From Annulohypoxylon bovei var. microspora (taxonomy: Eukaryota > Ascomycota > Sordariomycetes > Xylariales > Hypoxylaceae): a stretch of DNA of 64,000 bases. Positions within the stretch are counted from its first letter, which is position 1. Each line of letters begins with the position of its first letter. The notes beneath the pieces were generated by a model. The model saw nothing but the letters and a program-made list of their open reading frames with translations. It searched no databases and was not told where the DNA came from. The stretch lies in contig MU405306.1 in assembly GCA_022836615.1 (NCBI GenBank), positions 1-64,000 on the forward strand, read 5' to 3'. Shown piece after piece: positions 12,301 to 23,177 of this stretch. The position numbers were made by a program, and so were the translations under genes.

Positions 12301-12640
12301 ACTAGGATAGGCAATCACAATAATATCAAGATAGCCAGCAAAATGGTTAACAAGGTGACCAACAAGGTTAGGATAATCCATTTAAACCACCTTATTATTA
12401 TTAATATATTTAATATAAATAAACAAAATTTAATAATATATATAATTGCTTAATATCGCCATATCTTTTACCATATTTTAATTAATTTAATATAAAAATA
12501 TTTAAATCCTTTTATTAATATAAGAAGGTTATAATTAAATATAACAATGGCAATTAATATAAATAACCCTAATATTTTGGAAATAATAATAAATGCAACA
12601 AAAGCCAATAGAAAATAAATAATAAGGTATCCGAGTGTTT

Positions 12641-13260
12641 AACTAGGTCAGAAATAAATTTACTTGTTTATTCAAAAAGTCGTACCTGTTTCGCTAGAGT
12701 TACTGATTTACAATAATAGTGTAGGACGAGATAACCGCTATTCTCGTGGCGCCTTGGCAAGTAATTTCACATGACGACGTATTGTAAAAGTCGAAATAAC
12801 ACAGCCAACGGGTTGAGGATTTTGTTAAAACCACTGTCCAACATAACATCATATCCCTCATATTCTAGATCACTAAAGCTGGAAACCAAATTTCTACCAA
12901 TGCATAATAAACCTTGCACTTATAATTCCAATCAAGTTCATTATTTGAATCGACTATTTTCTTTTAAATTAACTTTTTTCGTCTAAGAGATTTGATGTCA
13001 GCTTAGTTCGGACTGTTAGCTCGGACTCTCAACTCGGACTCTACCCCGCCGGTTGCTGAGCCACCATTTTGATAAGCCGACTTTTGAGGCTAACACGATA
13101 ATCCCGTATCCAAGGATAGAAGCGCTAGATCGGTAAGGCTGGCGCCTACAAGAGACATAAATAAAAAGAAATACCAACATTGTAAAAACTTGTTGGCTTG
13201 CCTTTTATTAGTCTACCTGGCTACCTAAGTTTCCTGCGAAGGCTCTGGCTCTTGTCCTGT
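12641..13260. other. Intergenic, no gene seen
   Basis: The 620-base stretch lies between the RIP region and the 3' end of the kinase gene. Around 13008-13050 a TCGGACT phrase is repeated three times at short spacing. There is no supported gene. Confidence 0.5.
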
Positions 13261-15230
13261 CTATTTTTCGACTTTTGAAATATGACTGCGAGTCCTCGAC
13301 GACACGGGATCCGGAATGTGTTCGATAAGGGCGTCATGATTTACGGGCCAATTGTGTCTTCTGTCGCCCCAGAAGTCATGGTTGACAACAGCGTCGATGT
13401 CGATACGCTCCTTCGGATCATGCTTAAACATGCGCAGCAGGAGATCTGACAACAGGAGAACCTCTGCCTCGGGCATACTAACTACCCGCTTGACCCATTC
13501 TCCCCCCTTTTTTATTGGGTCTTCACTCGTGCGTTGCCGCTTCGCGTCTCCATCCTCAGAAGATTCGTCTAAATCCCGTTTTCTCAACAACTCTTGGAGA
13601 ATCATCGCGCTTGTAGCTGAATCCGTCTCGCTGCCGCTAAGGTCATGATCCAGGGAGGCTACGTTCCCTTCCGTTGGTGAAGTCGGTGTGGCAGGTGAGT
13701 TTTCTTCGTGGGATTGTTCCGAGCGGTTCCCGGAAGTGTTGGCGTTCTGCGGTAAAGGAGAGGTTGACTTTCTCTTAGTTACTCCCTCCAAATCTTCTAA
13801 TGCCAAGTTTTCACTTTCAACTTTGTCAAAGATGATATCCGCTTGAGCGTATATATCCTCCTTAGAACCTTCATCTTCCGAAATACAGTCCTGATTTGTG
13901 TGATCAGAATTTCCAGACTCGGAATCAGTATCGTCTGATGAGGTATATCCCCCATAATTCCTTTCGTAGATAGAGCAACCTCTTTCTTCTCCAAGCGATA
14001 CCTGCAAAGGATTTGACCAGTCAGTCTTTCCTATAGCCATGTCTCTCATATGCTGTTCCTCTTCTACAGATAATGATAGTGGCTGATCTGTATTGGGAAC
14101 TCTTTCCTCTAGCAGCGACTGTGTAGCGTCTGAATTTTCTTTCGTCTTTCTGAACATGAGTCTCTGTTCCTTGTCTCTCTCTAAGTACGCTCTTGCTAAC
14201 TGTCTGTACTCCGCTGGTAAGGGTCCAAACCATAATTCAATTTGACGTATTAAAGAAGTGTAATCTTGATATTCACTAAATAGTGGCGTCCGGAGCTTAA
14301 CTTCGTATATTGTACAAGCGAGTGCCCAGATATCTTGTGGCAGTCCGCTTAAAGTCTTCGTGAACAGGAGCTCTGGTGCGGCATATTGCCTATTCCACTT
14401 TGGAGAGGTCGGAGGGTTAGAAGAATAGAAGCTATCAGTAAAGTCGACAATTGCCACTTCCCTCGTTTGACATTTTCTCTGTAATATGTCTAACGAAGCA
14501 GGAAATACCAAATAACTGGGTCCATGAGGCTTAGGATCTTTGCCCGAGAGAGTTGCTAGAGGTACGTATTCCCGTGGACCAAGATATTTATTTATTTTCC
14601 GATCAGTCAGTTCCATTACAGTATACGTGTTTAGCTGCATCAGTATGTTGCTCGGTCTCAAGTCTGGTCAAGTTAGCTTTCCTCGCTTGTTTCGTCGGGG
14701 TGAAAATGTTCACCTCCATGGCAAATCCCCTTTTTATGAAGGTAGTGGAGTCCCTTGCATACTTGAAAGGTCAGGTCTGTCAATAATTCTGGAGTATGAA
14801 TACCCATGCCGTCAGGGTGATCCATAAATAAACTAGGCCCAAGAAGATCCGAAACGAAGCAAATATGACGCCCATTTGGCCCATCGACCCAGAAGTGTTC
14901 TCTAGGTAGGTTGATGTAGTTGTCCCTAAGCTCGTTGTAGCCAATATGGGCTAGATTCTTGAGGATTTGAAGTTCCCGGCATTCTTCGGCCGATTCTTCT
15001 GCAGTCATGATCTTGATAGACCTGTAACTCCTAGATTTATCGTCGTAACAAAGCCATACTGTGGAACTAATACCCCATCCGAGTTTATGAATGACTTGGA
15101 ATCGATTTTCTGGATCAAGATAATCATTTAAATGGACTGGGTGATATCCACCTGGTCGATATCTCTCTCTATCTTCAACATCAAGAGTGTCATCCCCTGC
15201 CACGCAGTATAGACGCTGGATTGGCTCCAT
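13261..15230 (-). CDS. SRPK-like Ser/Thr protein kinase
   Basis: Two exons (15230-14714 and 14663-13261) join across a 49-base intron with a GCTAAC branch site to give 639 residues. The intron lies inside the catalytic loop and splicing restores HGDLRPSN, with the catalytic Asp at residue 173. The glycine-rich loop is KLGWGISSTVW, and the VAIK-type lysine is in SIKIM. The magnesium-binding motif reads DFTDS (Asp246) in place of DFG. The activation segment ends in AAPE, and the DIWALAC motif of lobe C is present. An acidic, Ser-rich insert of roughly 240 residues (about 340-580) precedes the last kinase helices. Family members phosphorylate SR-type proteins, but fungal relatives with this divergent loop are mostly uncharacterised. 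Activity is likely but unproven. Confidence 0.85.
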
Positions 15231-15920
15231 TTGTCAATAGAAGCGAAAATGAATGCCCACTTTGGCGAAGTAGAGCGCTGGTATCTCGATGATGTTCAGG
15301 AGTAATCCATCGAACCAATATGAATGTTCTATTGAAGATAGGCGGCTCTTTGTCTATTTCTAGCCTGCTTTCGGAAGATGGCTGACGTATCAGACATGTC
15401 AAACCCAAGTCTTTGTTCTATGAGTAGGTCAGTAGATAGGTACGTACCTACCTACCTAGGTACTTAAATATTATGATAGATTTCAGTAATTTCTCGCTTT
15501 CAAGCCTTTCTCGTTAATTTCAAGAACAACGATCTCCCGTTGAGACTATAGCTCTCTCAGAACCTTTAGAATTAGTATCCCGATGCCTTTTTTTGCCAAC
15601 TTTACGTTTAAATCGAAAATAGATATGGAACTCACGCTGTAACCTAATTAATAATCTAAAATTAGTTCCACAACAAAGCGAATTCTCTAACAATTCTTTA
15701 TAGAACATGTCCATTCAATACTACAATCAGATAATGTGAAAGGTTGAAACTGAACAATCGATTAAAAAATAAACGCTTTACTTATATATTTTCTTTATTA
15801 CGTGCTACTTTCTAGCCAGTGGTCTACGTATATATTCTATAAGCCCAATGGTAAAGTGCCTACCCGATATATATTCATACAATTAGAAACTAGTAAGTTA
15901 TAGAAAAAAAGTCTAACGAG
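15231..15920. other. Divergent intergenic region
   Basis: The 690-base stretch separates the kinase (minus) from the 335-residue orphan gene (plus), so it should contain both promoters. A palindromic TACCTACCTACCTAGGTA copy sits at about 15438-15463. The side nearest the plus-strand gene is A/T-rich. Confidence 0.6.
15438..15463. repeat. TACCTACCTAGGTA simple repeat
   Basis: A further copy of the dispersed palindromic TACC/GGTA repeat lies upstream of the kinase gene. Confidence 0.7.
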
Positions 15921-16928
15921 ATGTCACTAAAAACCTCCAACTCTGGTTCAAAGCCATGGAATTTTGGGATGGCTCTTCCACGTGGTGGCCCACCCAAGAT
16001 TAGAATGAAGGAGGAAGACCTGAGGGAGTGTCCTAGAGATGGTCAAGGAACACTCGATAATCCTTTGGTAATCTGGGCGGCTAGGTTGACAGATACCCAG
16101 CGCCGAGAGCTTGCGGTCCCCGAATTTGACTACGAGGAGGATCTTTACCGTGCAATTGATGCTAACGCAGATATGGCAAAGACAGCAGCCATCAGGGCAC
16201 AATGTACCGTTGCGTGGATTATTTGCCCGGTTCATAGCAGCAAATACGTTTACGACAGAGACGGCAATAAAATCCCGACAAAATGGGACAGAAATGGAAA
16301 CCCAGTTGAGTATCTTGTTACAGATGCTGACCCTCACCTCACAGTTAGGTTAGGCACGAGAGAAGACTTGGTTCATGTTCACGGACATATTAATGTCGTT
16401 GTGGATAAAAGGGGTTTTCCGACTGATTTCATGAAAAGCTATCAGAGACGTCAAAACGGCCATCTCACAAATGGTGACGACCGAACCATGGAACTTTTCG
16501 AGTGGGGTAATAGGGGAAACTTAAATGAAGAACGTGCTCGACAGGAGGCCGCGGATTACGAGCTCTTTAAAACAAGTACAGTAAGTCGGGAAATAGGTTG
16601 GGAAATCGAGGACGATAAAGACGACGACGATTACGTGGAAAAAATTTGTAATTTCGACATTCCAGAATATGATCCTATGGACTACGAAGGCGAATACAAC
16701 GATGAATCAACAGGACTCAATCCCGAATTCGAGGAGTACCTTGTCCGTAAGTGGAATCCTTATAAAGGAACCGGATGTGCTATTTCCTTTCAAAAGTTTG
16801 GCTACAACACGCGAAGATTTAGGAACAACTATAAACCCTCCTCATATTATCGACGCCCTTCACACCCCACATCTTATTGGCATGAAGAGCAAAGGCCAAG
16901 GTCATATATGCCTAGATATTACAACTAG
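15921..16928 (+). CDS. Hypothetical protein, 335 aa
   Basis: The intronless ORF encodes a hydrophilic protein of 335 residues without signal peptide or membrane segment. A central region carries HLTVRLG followed by a His-rich HVHGHINVVV stretch (about residues 139-160). After it comes an acidic stretch (about 230-260, rich in Asp and Glu), and the C-terminus is rich in Arg, Tyr and Ser with RRPSH-type motifs. The His-x-His-x-His strand could bind a metal, but no family is recognised. The long intact ORF, unlike the short overlapping ORFs around it, supports a real gene. It is transcribed away from the kinase. Confidence 0.6.
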   Translation: MSLKTSNSGSKPWNFGMALPRGGPPKIRMKEEDLRECPRDGQGTLDNPLVIWAARLTDTQRRELAVPEFDYEEDLYRAIDANADMAKTAAIRAQCTVAWIICPVHSSKYVYDRDGNKIPTKWDRNGNPVEYLVTDADPHLTVRLGTREDLVHVHGHINVVVDKRGFPTDFMKSYQRRQNGHLTNGDDRTMELFEWGNRGNLNEERARQEAADYELFKTSTVSREIGWEIEDDKDDDDYVEKICNFDIPEYDPMDYEGEYNDESTGLNPEFEEYLVRKWNPYKGTGCAISFQKFGYNTRRFRNNYKPSSYYRRPSHPTSYWHEEQRPRSYMPRYYN

Positions 16929-17990
16929 TTAGTGTAAGATTTTAAGGCTCACACTTCCTAACATTCAGGGGTTTAGGATAAGTTGTGCAATTTTCTCTTT
17001 ACTATATTCGGAAACTTCCATTTTTGTAATAATAGAATAAATACGAACTAGGTATAGCGTAGCTTACAATTGATGATATTACAAACTTTGCCACGTTCTT
17101 ATTGTTCTTGGGTTTATCTCTATGTCGAAAATCATCGAGAAACTTACGCAACTTGGCCCAGGAATGCTAGGTGTCCCATAGGCATATACTAAGCTCTTAG
17201 GTCGACAACGCTACCTATGCACCATATCCAGCATATAACTGTTGGTGTAGTTCCCATACAAGATAAAGTGATATTTAGAGCTTAGTACATCAAATTAGGT
17301 AAGCTATAACAAGGTAGGTTAGGGGCGGGTAACAAATGACAAGCTAGCCTTAGCGTAGAGCCGGAGCAAGACGATTCAATGATCTTGCATAATTGTTTAA
17401 ATATGAAGAGCCGTCACAAATGCGAGTTGTAATTATTTGTATACCTACCTATATATCGATATGAACGCTATGTAGGTACCTACGTAAATAAAGGTGATAG
17501 CCTTTCAAAATGGATCTCAGGGGAAGCTAGCTATTTGCTCGTGTACCTATAGGATAACACTGAAATTAAAGTATCATGCTAACAATCTTTACTACCTCTA
17601 ACCTTAGTATACCTATGTGAGTCACCATGAAACTAAGCTCTCGGATCTTGAATATCTACCTACCTGTACGATCTTAGATCTCCGCGGAGCCTAAATTATT
17701 GGTCGGCCAAATGCAGCTAGTTACATGCAAGAGGATCTGATAACTGGAACTCAGAAGGCGTAATATAGCTGTAAATACTATAAAACTAACGATCCCCGGG
17801 CTGATATTTTCCCTGTGCGTTGTCGCGTGTCGCGTTTTCTTTCCTTAGATCGTTTGCGCCCTCTACGAACGGCCGAGACAGGAGAGTTGACGTGACTCAC
17901 TTGCGCGATCTATGCCGCGGCAGAGATATTACCGAAAGTCTAATGCCGACAATTGGAATCCCCGCTCGAGAAGTCGGTCTTAAGTTGGAG
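16929..17990. other. Intergenic, no gene seen
   Basis: About 1.06 kb lies between the orphan gene and the methyltransferase core promoter. It contains scattered TACC/GGTA repeat copies (about 17440-17485) and no ORF with coding character. Confidence 0.55.
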
Positions 17991-17998
17991 TATAAAAG
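17991..17998 (+). promoter_or_regulatory. TATA box of the O-methyltransferase gene
   Basis: TATAAAAG lies about 70 bases upstream of the ATG at 18067. This spacing favours 18067 over an in-frame ATG at 17953, which lies upstream of the TATA box. Confidence 0.6.
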
Positions 17999-18066
17999 CA
18001 GCAGATGTTGCTGTTAATATCGTCGACACAGCTTCTTGTTCAAACACGGTTGATCGATTACACACC

Positions 18067-18827
18067 ATGCCCGACTTCTCCGAGATCGAAAAAACACTGG
18101 CTTCCGTGGAGGCCAGCCCTCAGGTCCTCCAAGTCCTTCGCGACTTGCATATGAAGGCCCTTTCTGAAACCCCTTTTGTTAGCACGAATGGGTCAACGTC
18201 AGACGCCCTAGAGAAGTTTGTGGCACTTGACCCTGATAAGTGTGCACTGGTATATCTCCTCCTACGTTCTACGGCGGCCCGATTCATCGTTGAAGCTGGA
18301 ACGTCATTCGGTCTCAGTACCATATACCTTGCCCTGGCCGTAGGACAGAATGCCGGCTTGCTGGGATCTGAGGGCAAGGTAATCGCAACAGAGAATGAGC
18401 CTACCAAAGCGGCAAAGGCTCGCGAGAATTGGAGAGCTGCTGGGAATGAGATTGAGAAATGGATTGAATTGAGAGAGGGAGACTTGCGAGAAACGCTTAA
18501 GACGGATCTGCCCGATCAGGTTGACTTCCTGTTGCTTGATAGTGAGTTGGCTATTCGCTGGAAACGCAGTAACAGTGGCATTCTCCTGGTGGATTGAGCT
18601 GACGTAAAATAGTCTGGACCCCCCTAGCCCTCCCAACTTTAAAGCTTGTTCATCCACGCCTAAAGATTGGGGGATTGGTGATTTGCGACAATACCATAGC
18701 AGCCTCGTCAGGATATAAAGATCTGATGTCTTATTTTGAAGACCCCGCCAACGGATTCAAAACGACGACCGCCCCCTATTCTGGGGGTCTTTTCATTGCA
18801 GTACATCTTGGAAAGGGAGCTGCATGA
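18067..18827 (+). CDS. SAM-dependent O-methyltransferase (CCoAMT-like)
   Basis: Two exons (18067-18541 and 18613-18827) give 229 residues, the usual length for class I, cation-dependent caffeoyl-CoA-type O-methyltransferases. The SAM-binding motif VEAGTSFGLSTIYLA lies at about residues 77-91. Splicing of the 71-base intron joins LLLD to IWTPL. The C-terminal half then has the expected GGLVICDNT strand, and the protein ends GLFIAVHLGKGAA. Asp residues in LLLD and CDNT are the expected metal and SAM contacts. The likely reaction is methylation of a phenolic or catechol-like hydroxyl, but the substrate is unknown. The start is fixed by the TATA box about 70 bases upstream. No other biosynthetic gene adjoins it, so cluster membership is not indicated. 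Confidence 0.85.
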
Positions 18828-19429
18828 AGGCTCTTTCAAAAGCTGAGATGATAGGTTTAATCTATACCTACCTAGGTATTCTTTCCCTGTCGCAAAGCGT
18901 TGCCTCAAAGACAGTAAGCGTGAGGTGAGTGATGATGCTGGGGTAAGGGTTAGGACAGGGGCTAGTGTAGGGGTTAGGGTTAGGGTTAGAACAGCGTGAA
19001 GAAAGGGTGAGATTTTTAAACGTCACATACCAGAAATCAACTTCGGGATGTCGTTTTTACTTTACAGTGAGGTATAAATCACTCATGCCGTAGTTTCAAT
19101 AGTTCAACCTGTTTACTATCTCAATTGAACTTGTAGGTATCTATGCTTTTTTTTTTCATTTAAAAATATACAACCAAAATGTGAATAACTGATGTCCACG
19201 GAATAGATGTATCCTTTCTACAGTCCAAGTTAACACTTTTCTTCCCTGCCCCTAACGCCATGCTTAAAATCAGATCATCTCAAAGATTTTATGAAGCTCT
19301 AAAACACCCTGTTGTTTGATATGGTCTTTCAAACCAAGATAGCGCGTACCATATAGTATCATCCGTGAAGAACCACCATCGTTCTCGCCTAAACTCCGAT
19401 CATGGTTGTCCATGACCTTAGGCCCTTCA
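18828..19429. other. Convergent intergenic region
   Basis: About 600 bases lie between the 3' ends of the methyltransferase and the LtrA-like gene. They contain a telomere-like repeat and a T-rich tract near 19148. No gene is seen. Confidence 0.6.
18970..18989 (+). repeat. Interstitial telomere-like repeat
   Basis: About three tandem TTAGGG units lie here, with degenerate GGGTTAGG-like copies just upstream (18940-18960). TTAGGG is the telomere unit of most filamentous ascomycetes. The tract is too short to be a telomere. Confidence 0.75.
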
Positions 19430-21898
19430 CTAGTTTCTTTGCCTTCGCTCATTAGATCCTCTCTCACGACTAACTCGCCTCTCCTCTCTAGGTCTCGATC
19501 TCCTTGCCTCGCTCGGATGACGCTTCAGTCTAGGCTCGTCATATTCGGGAAGGGGAGGGGAGGTCATATCAGGACCTGCCCCTGCGTAGCCAGTACGTCT
19601 GTCTTCGAAGTCTGCAATGCCGTGGTTGCTCCTCACCACACCCGCCAAAGCGCGATCCTCCCTAGCGCCCTTCGTCTCCTCAACATCATTGTACGCACGC
19701 CTCCTAAAGTGGCCCATGCAAAAACCAGATGGGTGGGGCAGGTGCGTTATGACAAGGACGATGAAGTAGCTGATCGTAATTGTCGGCAGCATCCAGCTGC
19801 TTCCTACGAAGGCCGTGTTGCGCGCATTCTCGAGTACCGCTTCCTGGTTGGCCGCTATGATAGTAAGAAGTGCCAGTATAATGGAGATGGAGATGCAGAT
19901 GGCGGTTCGGAAGATGTTGAAGGGCGACCATCCCTTCCGCTTGGAGATGACGTGCATGATAGTCAGAAAGAGCAAGACAATGCCGGCACATGCGAACGCG
20001 TAGATGTACTATTTATCATGTTAACCTTTTTCCGAATGCAACGGTGTCGGTGCCGGTGAAAAGTTATGACTTACAACTAGAATAAATCTTTTGGCGGAGT
20101 CGACAGCTGCGTCAGTCTGCCAGAACTCTGTCTTGGGCGAACTCTCCTCTTCTTCGGGTGGGTTAAAGCCAAAAGCGTTGTAAATCGCGTTGATCATCGT
20201 ATTCGTCAGCTCTGCCAGATCGCTTATGTAGTGTTTGAACGTCGAGTCGTCTGGTGATGGATCCGAGCTCCAGAATGAGTCGGGCATATCGGCGATCTCT
20301 TCCAGAGTCTCGTTCACGGATTTCATTGTCTCCAGCACATCGAGGGGTTGGTATTTCTTTAAGAATGGTATGACGAGATCGCTTAGAGTTTCGGCGACGT
20401 CTTCGGAAGTAGGGTCACCTGATAGAGCCTTTGTCTGGGTCTCGACTACCTTGGCGATAACCGCGTTGGCAGATTCGACGATACGGGCCCATACGACGAA
20501 CTGGCTCGTGCCTTCGAGAAGAAGTACGAGAGCGATGTGGAAAGGCAGATGCAATGACGTCCTAAAGATGAAGATTAGGATTACTTATCTTACATAGACA
20601 ATTACGTAATAGCGAGTGCTTACCACCACACCTGATGCCGTTTGGACATGGAGTGTTCATCATGCATCCAGTCGAAGTAGATCTGGAAGATAATGTAAAT
20701 CAAGGCAGTGGCGGCCGTGACGAGGCCGATGAGGGTCGGACCTTGGCTTGTTAGTTATTACTACAGCATGTCAGGGGGGAATACATACTCCATAGTGTAT
20801 ATGAGGAATCTTTTAGAAAGGTGTCTTTCACCAAGAGAGTAATGCTCTTTGCTAAGATGATACAACCTTCTCCAAGAATAACGAGAGTCAGGAGGTTCAA
20901 ACGCTCGCCCAAGTGCGTGCCAAGGAAAGTCAGGACGTGGGCCATCTGAGAGCATGTCAGGTGCAGTAACATCTCGATAACGCCTCCGATGTACCAGACT
21001 AGAAAGACTCGGCTGCTTTTGCCAAGGTTGTACCTGAACGAGACGCCGAAGTATATCGCAGAAGCGCAGAAATGCAGGACAGCGGTGAAAATCATGGGGC
21101 GTTTCCCATCGGCATACTTGCGGATCTGGAACGCGACTATTCCGTACTGGAGAAAGAGGACGAATCGAGATACGGCAAGGAAAAGCGACATCGTCCTAAA
21201 AACCGATACGATCTGGTTGTCCGGGTCGAAGTTGGTCCCGATTTCGGCAAACCCTATCATGACTCCCAGGTGGACGGCCTTGCAGCAGCGCTCCCAGATG
21301 CTATCGGCCGTGAACCGAACATCGTAAAGTGTGGTTAAACCCCATGTTGTCCACAGGAGACTTGATGTTGTGTTAGGCGGTGTTTCAAAGTAGTGGGCAA
21401 GTGGCTCACTTACACAATATAGCCGATAAAAGAAATGAATCGCGAGAAGTCGGAGATATCATGAATCTTAGATTGAAGTTAGTATCGTTTTAGAGTAAGA
21501 TGCATATGGGAAACGCACGCTAGTGAAGACATTCAAGTTCGCTACGAACCACAAGTCGTAGAATAGCTAGACCGAATGTTAGTCACAAGAGGGTCAGTGA
21601 ACGAGACATGAGTTTCTGGGCAAACCTCAAAATTGGTGGCGGCTTCGGGCTAGTATCTGTTAGTCCTGCTCAAGCGAAGACGGAGTTCGTGAACGCTCAC
21701 CTTGGAGAATTTGGGTGTATCGCGTGCCCCGTCTTTGGGGTTGAGCTCTTCTGTCTCGTCGTGGGACTGGGCAAGTTGGTGCTTGTGTTGGTGATGATGC
21801 GTAGGGATAACGCGGTGACCGGAAAGCTCAGGCTCGACGACCCGGGAACCCAGGAGCTGCAGCCGGTGTTCGGCGTAGTCAAGATCGTGGTGTGTCAT
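19430..21898 (-). CDS. LtrA-family multi-pass membrane protein
   Basis: Eight exons were resolved: 21898-21701, 21649-21626, 21566-21519, 21466-21414, 21360-20789, 20741-20624, 20561-20075 and 20008-19430. They give 692 residues with the frame kept at every junction. Signatures of the low-temperature-requirement A family are LFYDLWFVANL near the start of the membrane part, LYDVRF, and GERLNLLTLVILGEG in the middle. The N-terminal 65 residues are hydrophilic and His-rich. Multiple hydrophobic segments follow, then a lumenal or cytosolic insert rich in Asp and Glu (about residues 380-480), and the C-terminus is Arg-rich. The family is named from a Listeria cold-growth gene, and its transport or other activity in fungi is unknown. 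One exon is only 24 bases long. The extreme C-terminus is less certain. Confidence 0.85.
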
Positions 21899-23177
21899 TA
21901 TACAGAGTCACGAAGATCTTGAAAATAGGCTCTGTTTCGACTCTGAACTGCTTGAAAAACAAGTGATCGACAGAAGGAAGGATTGATTGCCCATCAAAAG
22001 AAGTGATTGAGAATCGAAGCCAAGAAAGGTGGCTCACCGCGAGTTATATCACAACTCCAATGACCAGCGTGCTGCGCTGGTGCCCAGCCTATGGGGCGGT
22101 GTTCCCGCCCTGCGTCGTGCCCATCAGCGTCGAGTACCCATTTTTAGGCTTATACGTATGTGGGTACATGCTGCGTTGTCGTCGTTCTCCTTCAGTAAGG
22201 GAGGAGAGCCTCATGAAAAAGTCCTCGTATGGCCCTGTCAAGAACCATGCAGAGCTACATGTTACCCTGGGCTTGCACATATGCAATGCGGCCGTACACT
22301 GACACGAAGCCACGAGTTGAACTGTAGCGAAATGAACAATGGCCAGATGTAGATAGGGCTGATGGTGGCGCCCGGCAAAGCTTGGCCTAAAACATGTCCA
22401 CGCCTGGGGTTCTGCTGACGCCACGGGTTGGTCAATTCCCACGTTAGGGATATGGGGTGAGCTGTCTGACCTATCAGAGACATTTCACTTGTTGATCTAC
22501 CGCAACATCTCTTCTATTTGGGTAGGAATCCAACGGCTAATGCAGTCTAATTCTGACTCAGTACTTTAACTTGACTAGATCCTTGGTGCAATCTTCAGCT
22601 CTCTCCAGAATAAAATAGAAGGGGAAGGTTATTTCAATGTTAATTGAAGCTTTAGAAACGAGGCACAGCATCACAATTCACGAAAGGTGCATTAGTAAAC
22701 TAGCAATTGATTATAATTGTGAAAGACCCTCTGGGCTTGGCATATCCATCACCGGGTTCCTCTTCGATTATTATTTTAAACGTATAATCACACTTGCCGT
22801 CTTAAATCCGGTATATGTAAAGGTCGTGAAATCCGCTTATCCACTTAGAACATTGCTGTCGCTAGTGTTCCCCGAGATGAGCAGCTGAGTAGGGGACTGT
22901 TTATTTCTTGGCGGCGAGAGAGTCATCCGGCGCTGACTCCATCCATCCATCCATTGTCGGTACTCCGAGACGAGACCTACGTCCTACGACTCAGAATCCG
23001 AGTTAAACAATCAGCCACGAAACGAAGATTCCAAACGGTTTCCATAAAAGGTTTTATAAAATTGAAGACAGCCGAGAGTGCCGAACTGAATTGCAGAGCT
23101 GATTGATCAAAGATTGTATTGTACCTGGAACTTTTTTATTCCACCTATTCGTAGGTATTTTCCTATTAGCTATTAGG
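21899..23177. other. Intergenic, no gene seen
   Basis: About 1.3 kb lies upstream of the LtrA-like gene. Several ORFs of 70-118 codons overlap in opposing frames without domain signals. A short GATGGATGGATGG-type microsatellite lies near 22940-22956. Confidence 0.5.

Larger units (their letters stand above)
11661..12404 (+). pseudogene. RIP-damaged Gln-rich ORF, probably transposon-derived
   Basis: One frame runs through this segment and encodes a protein rich in Gln, Pro, Asn and Lys. A Gln-rich coiled-coil-like stretch (about 11890-12000) is followed by a PQQQ repeat and a QGPLLPS repeat. The frame is open from 11721 to 12302. It is interrupted by stops at 11679, 11682, 11718, 12303, 12321, 12348 and 12369, all TAA or TAG and all in a Gln-rich context. 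Each would be CAA or CAG before a C-to-T change at CpA, the preferred RIP target. The flanks are AT-rich. The protein could be a gag-like or ORF1-like product, but no catalytic domain is visible, so the element class is open. Confidence 0.6.

Noticed and set aside
17953..18066. Upstream in-frame ATG for the O-methyltransferase
   Set aside because: It lies upstream of a TATA box at 17991. The protein from 18067 already has full family length.
18542..18612. Premature stop or frameshift in the O-methyltransferase
   Set aside because: The apparent early stop lies in a normal 71-base intron with GTGAGT donor. Splicing restores the full domain.
18970..18989. True telomere
   Set aside because: Only about three units and genes continue on both sides.
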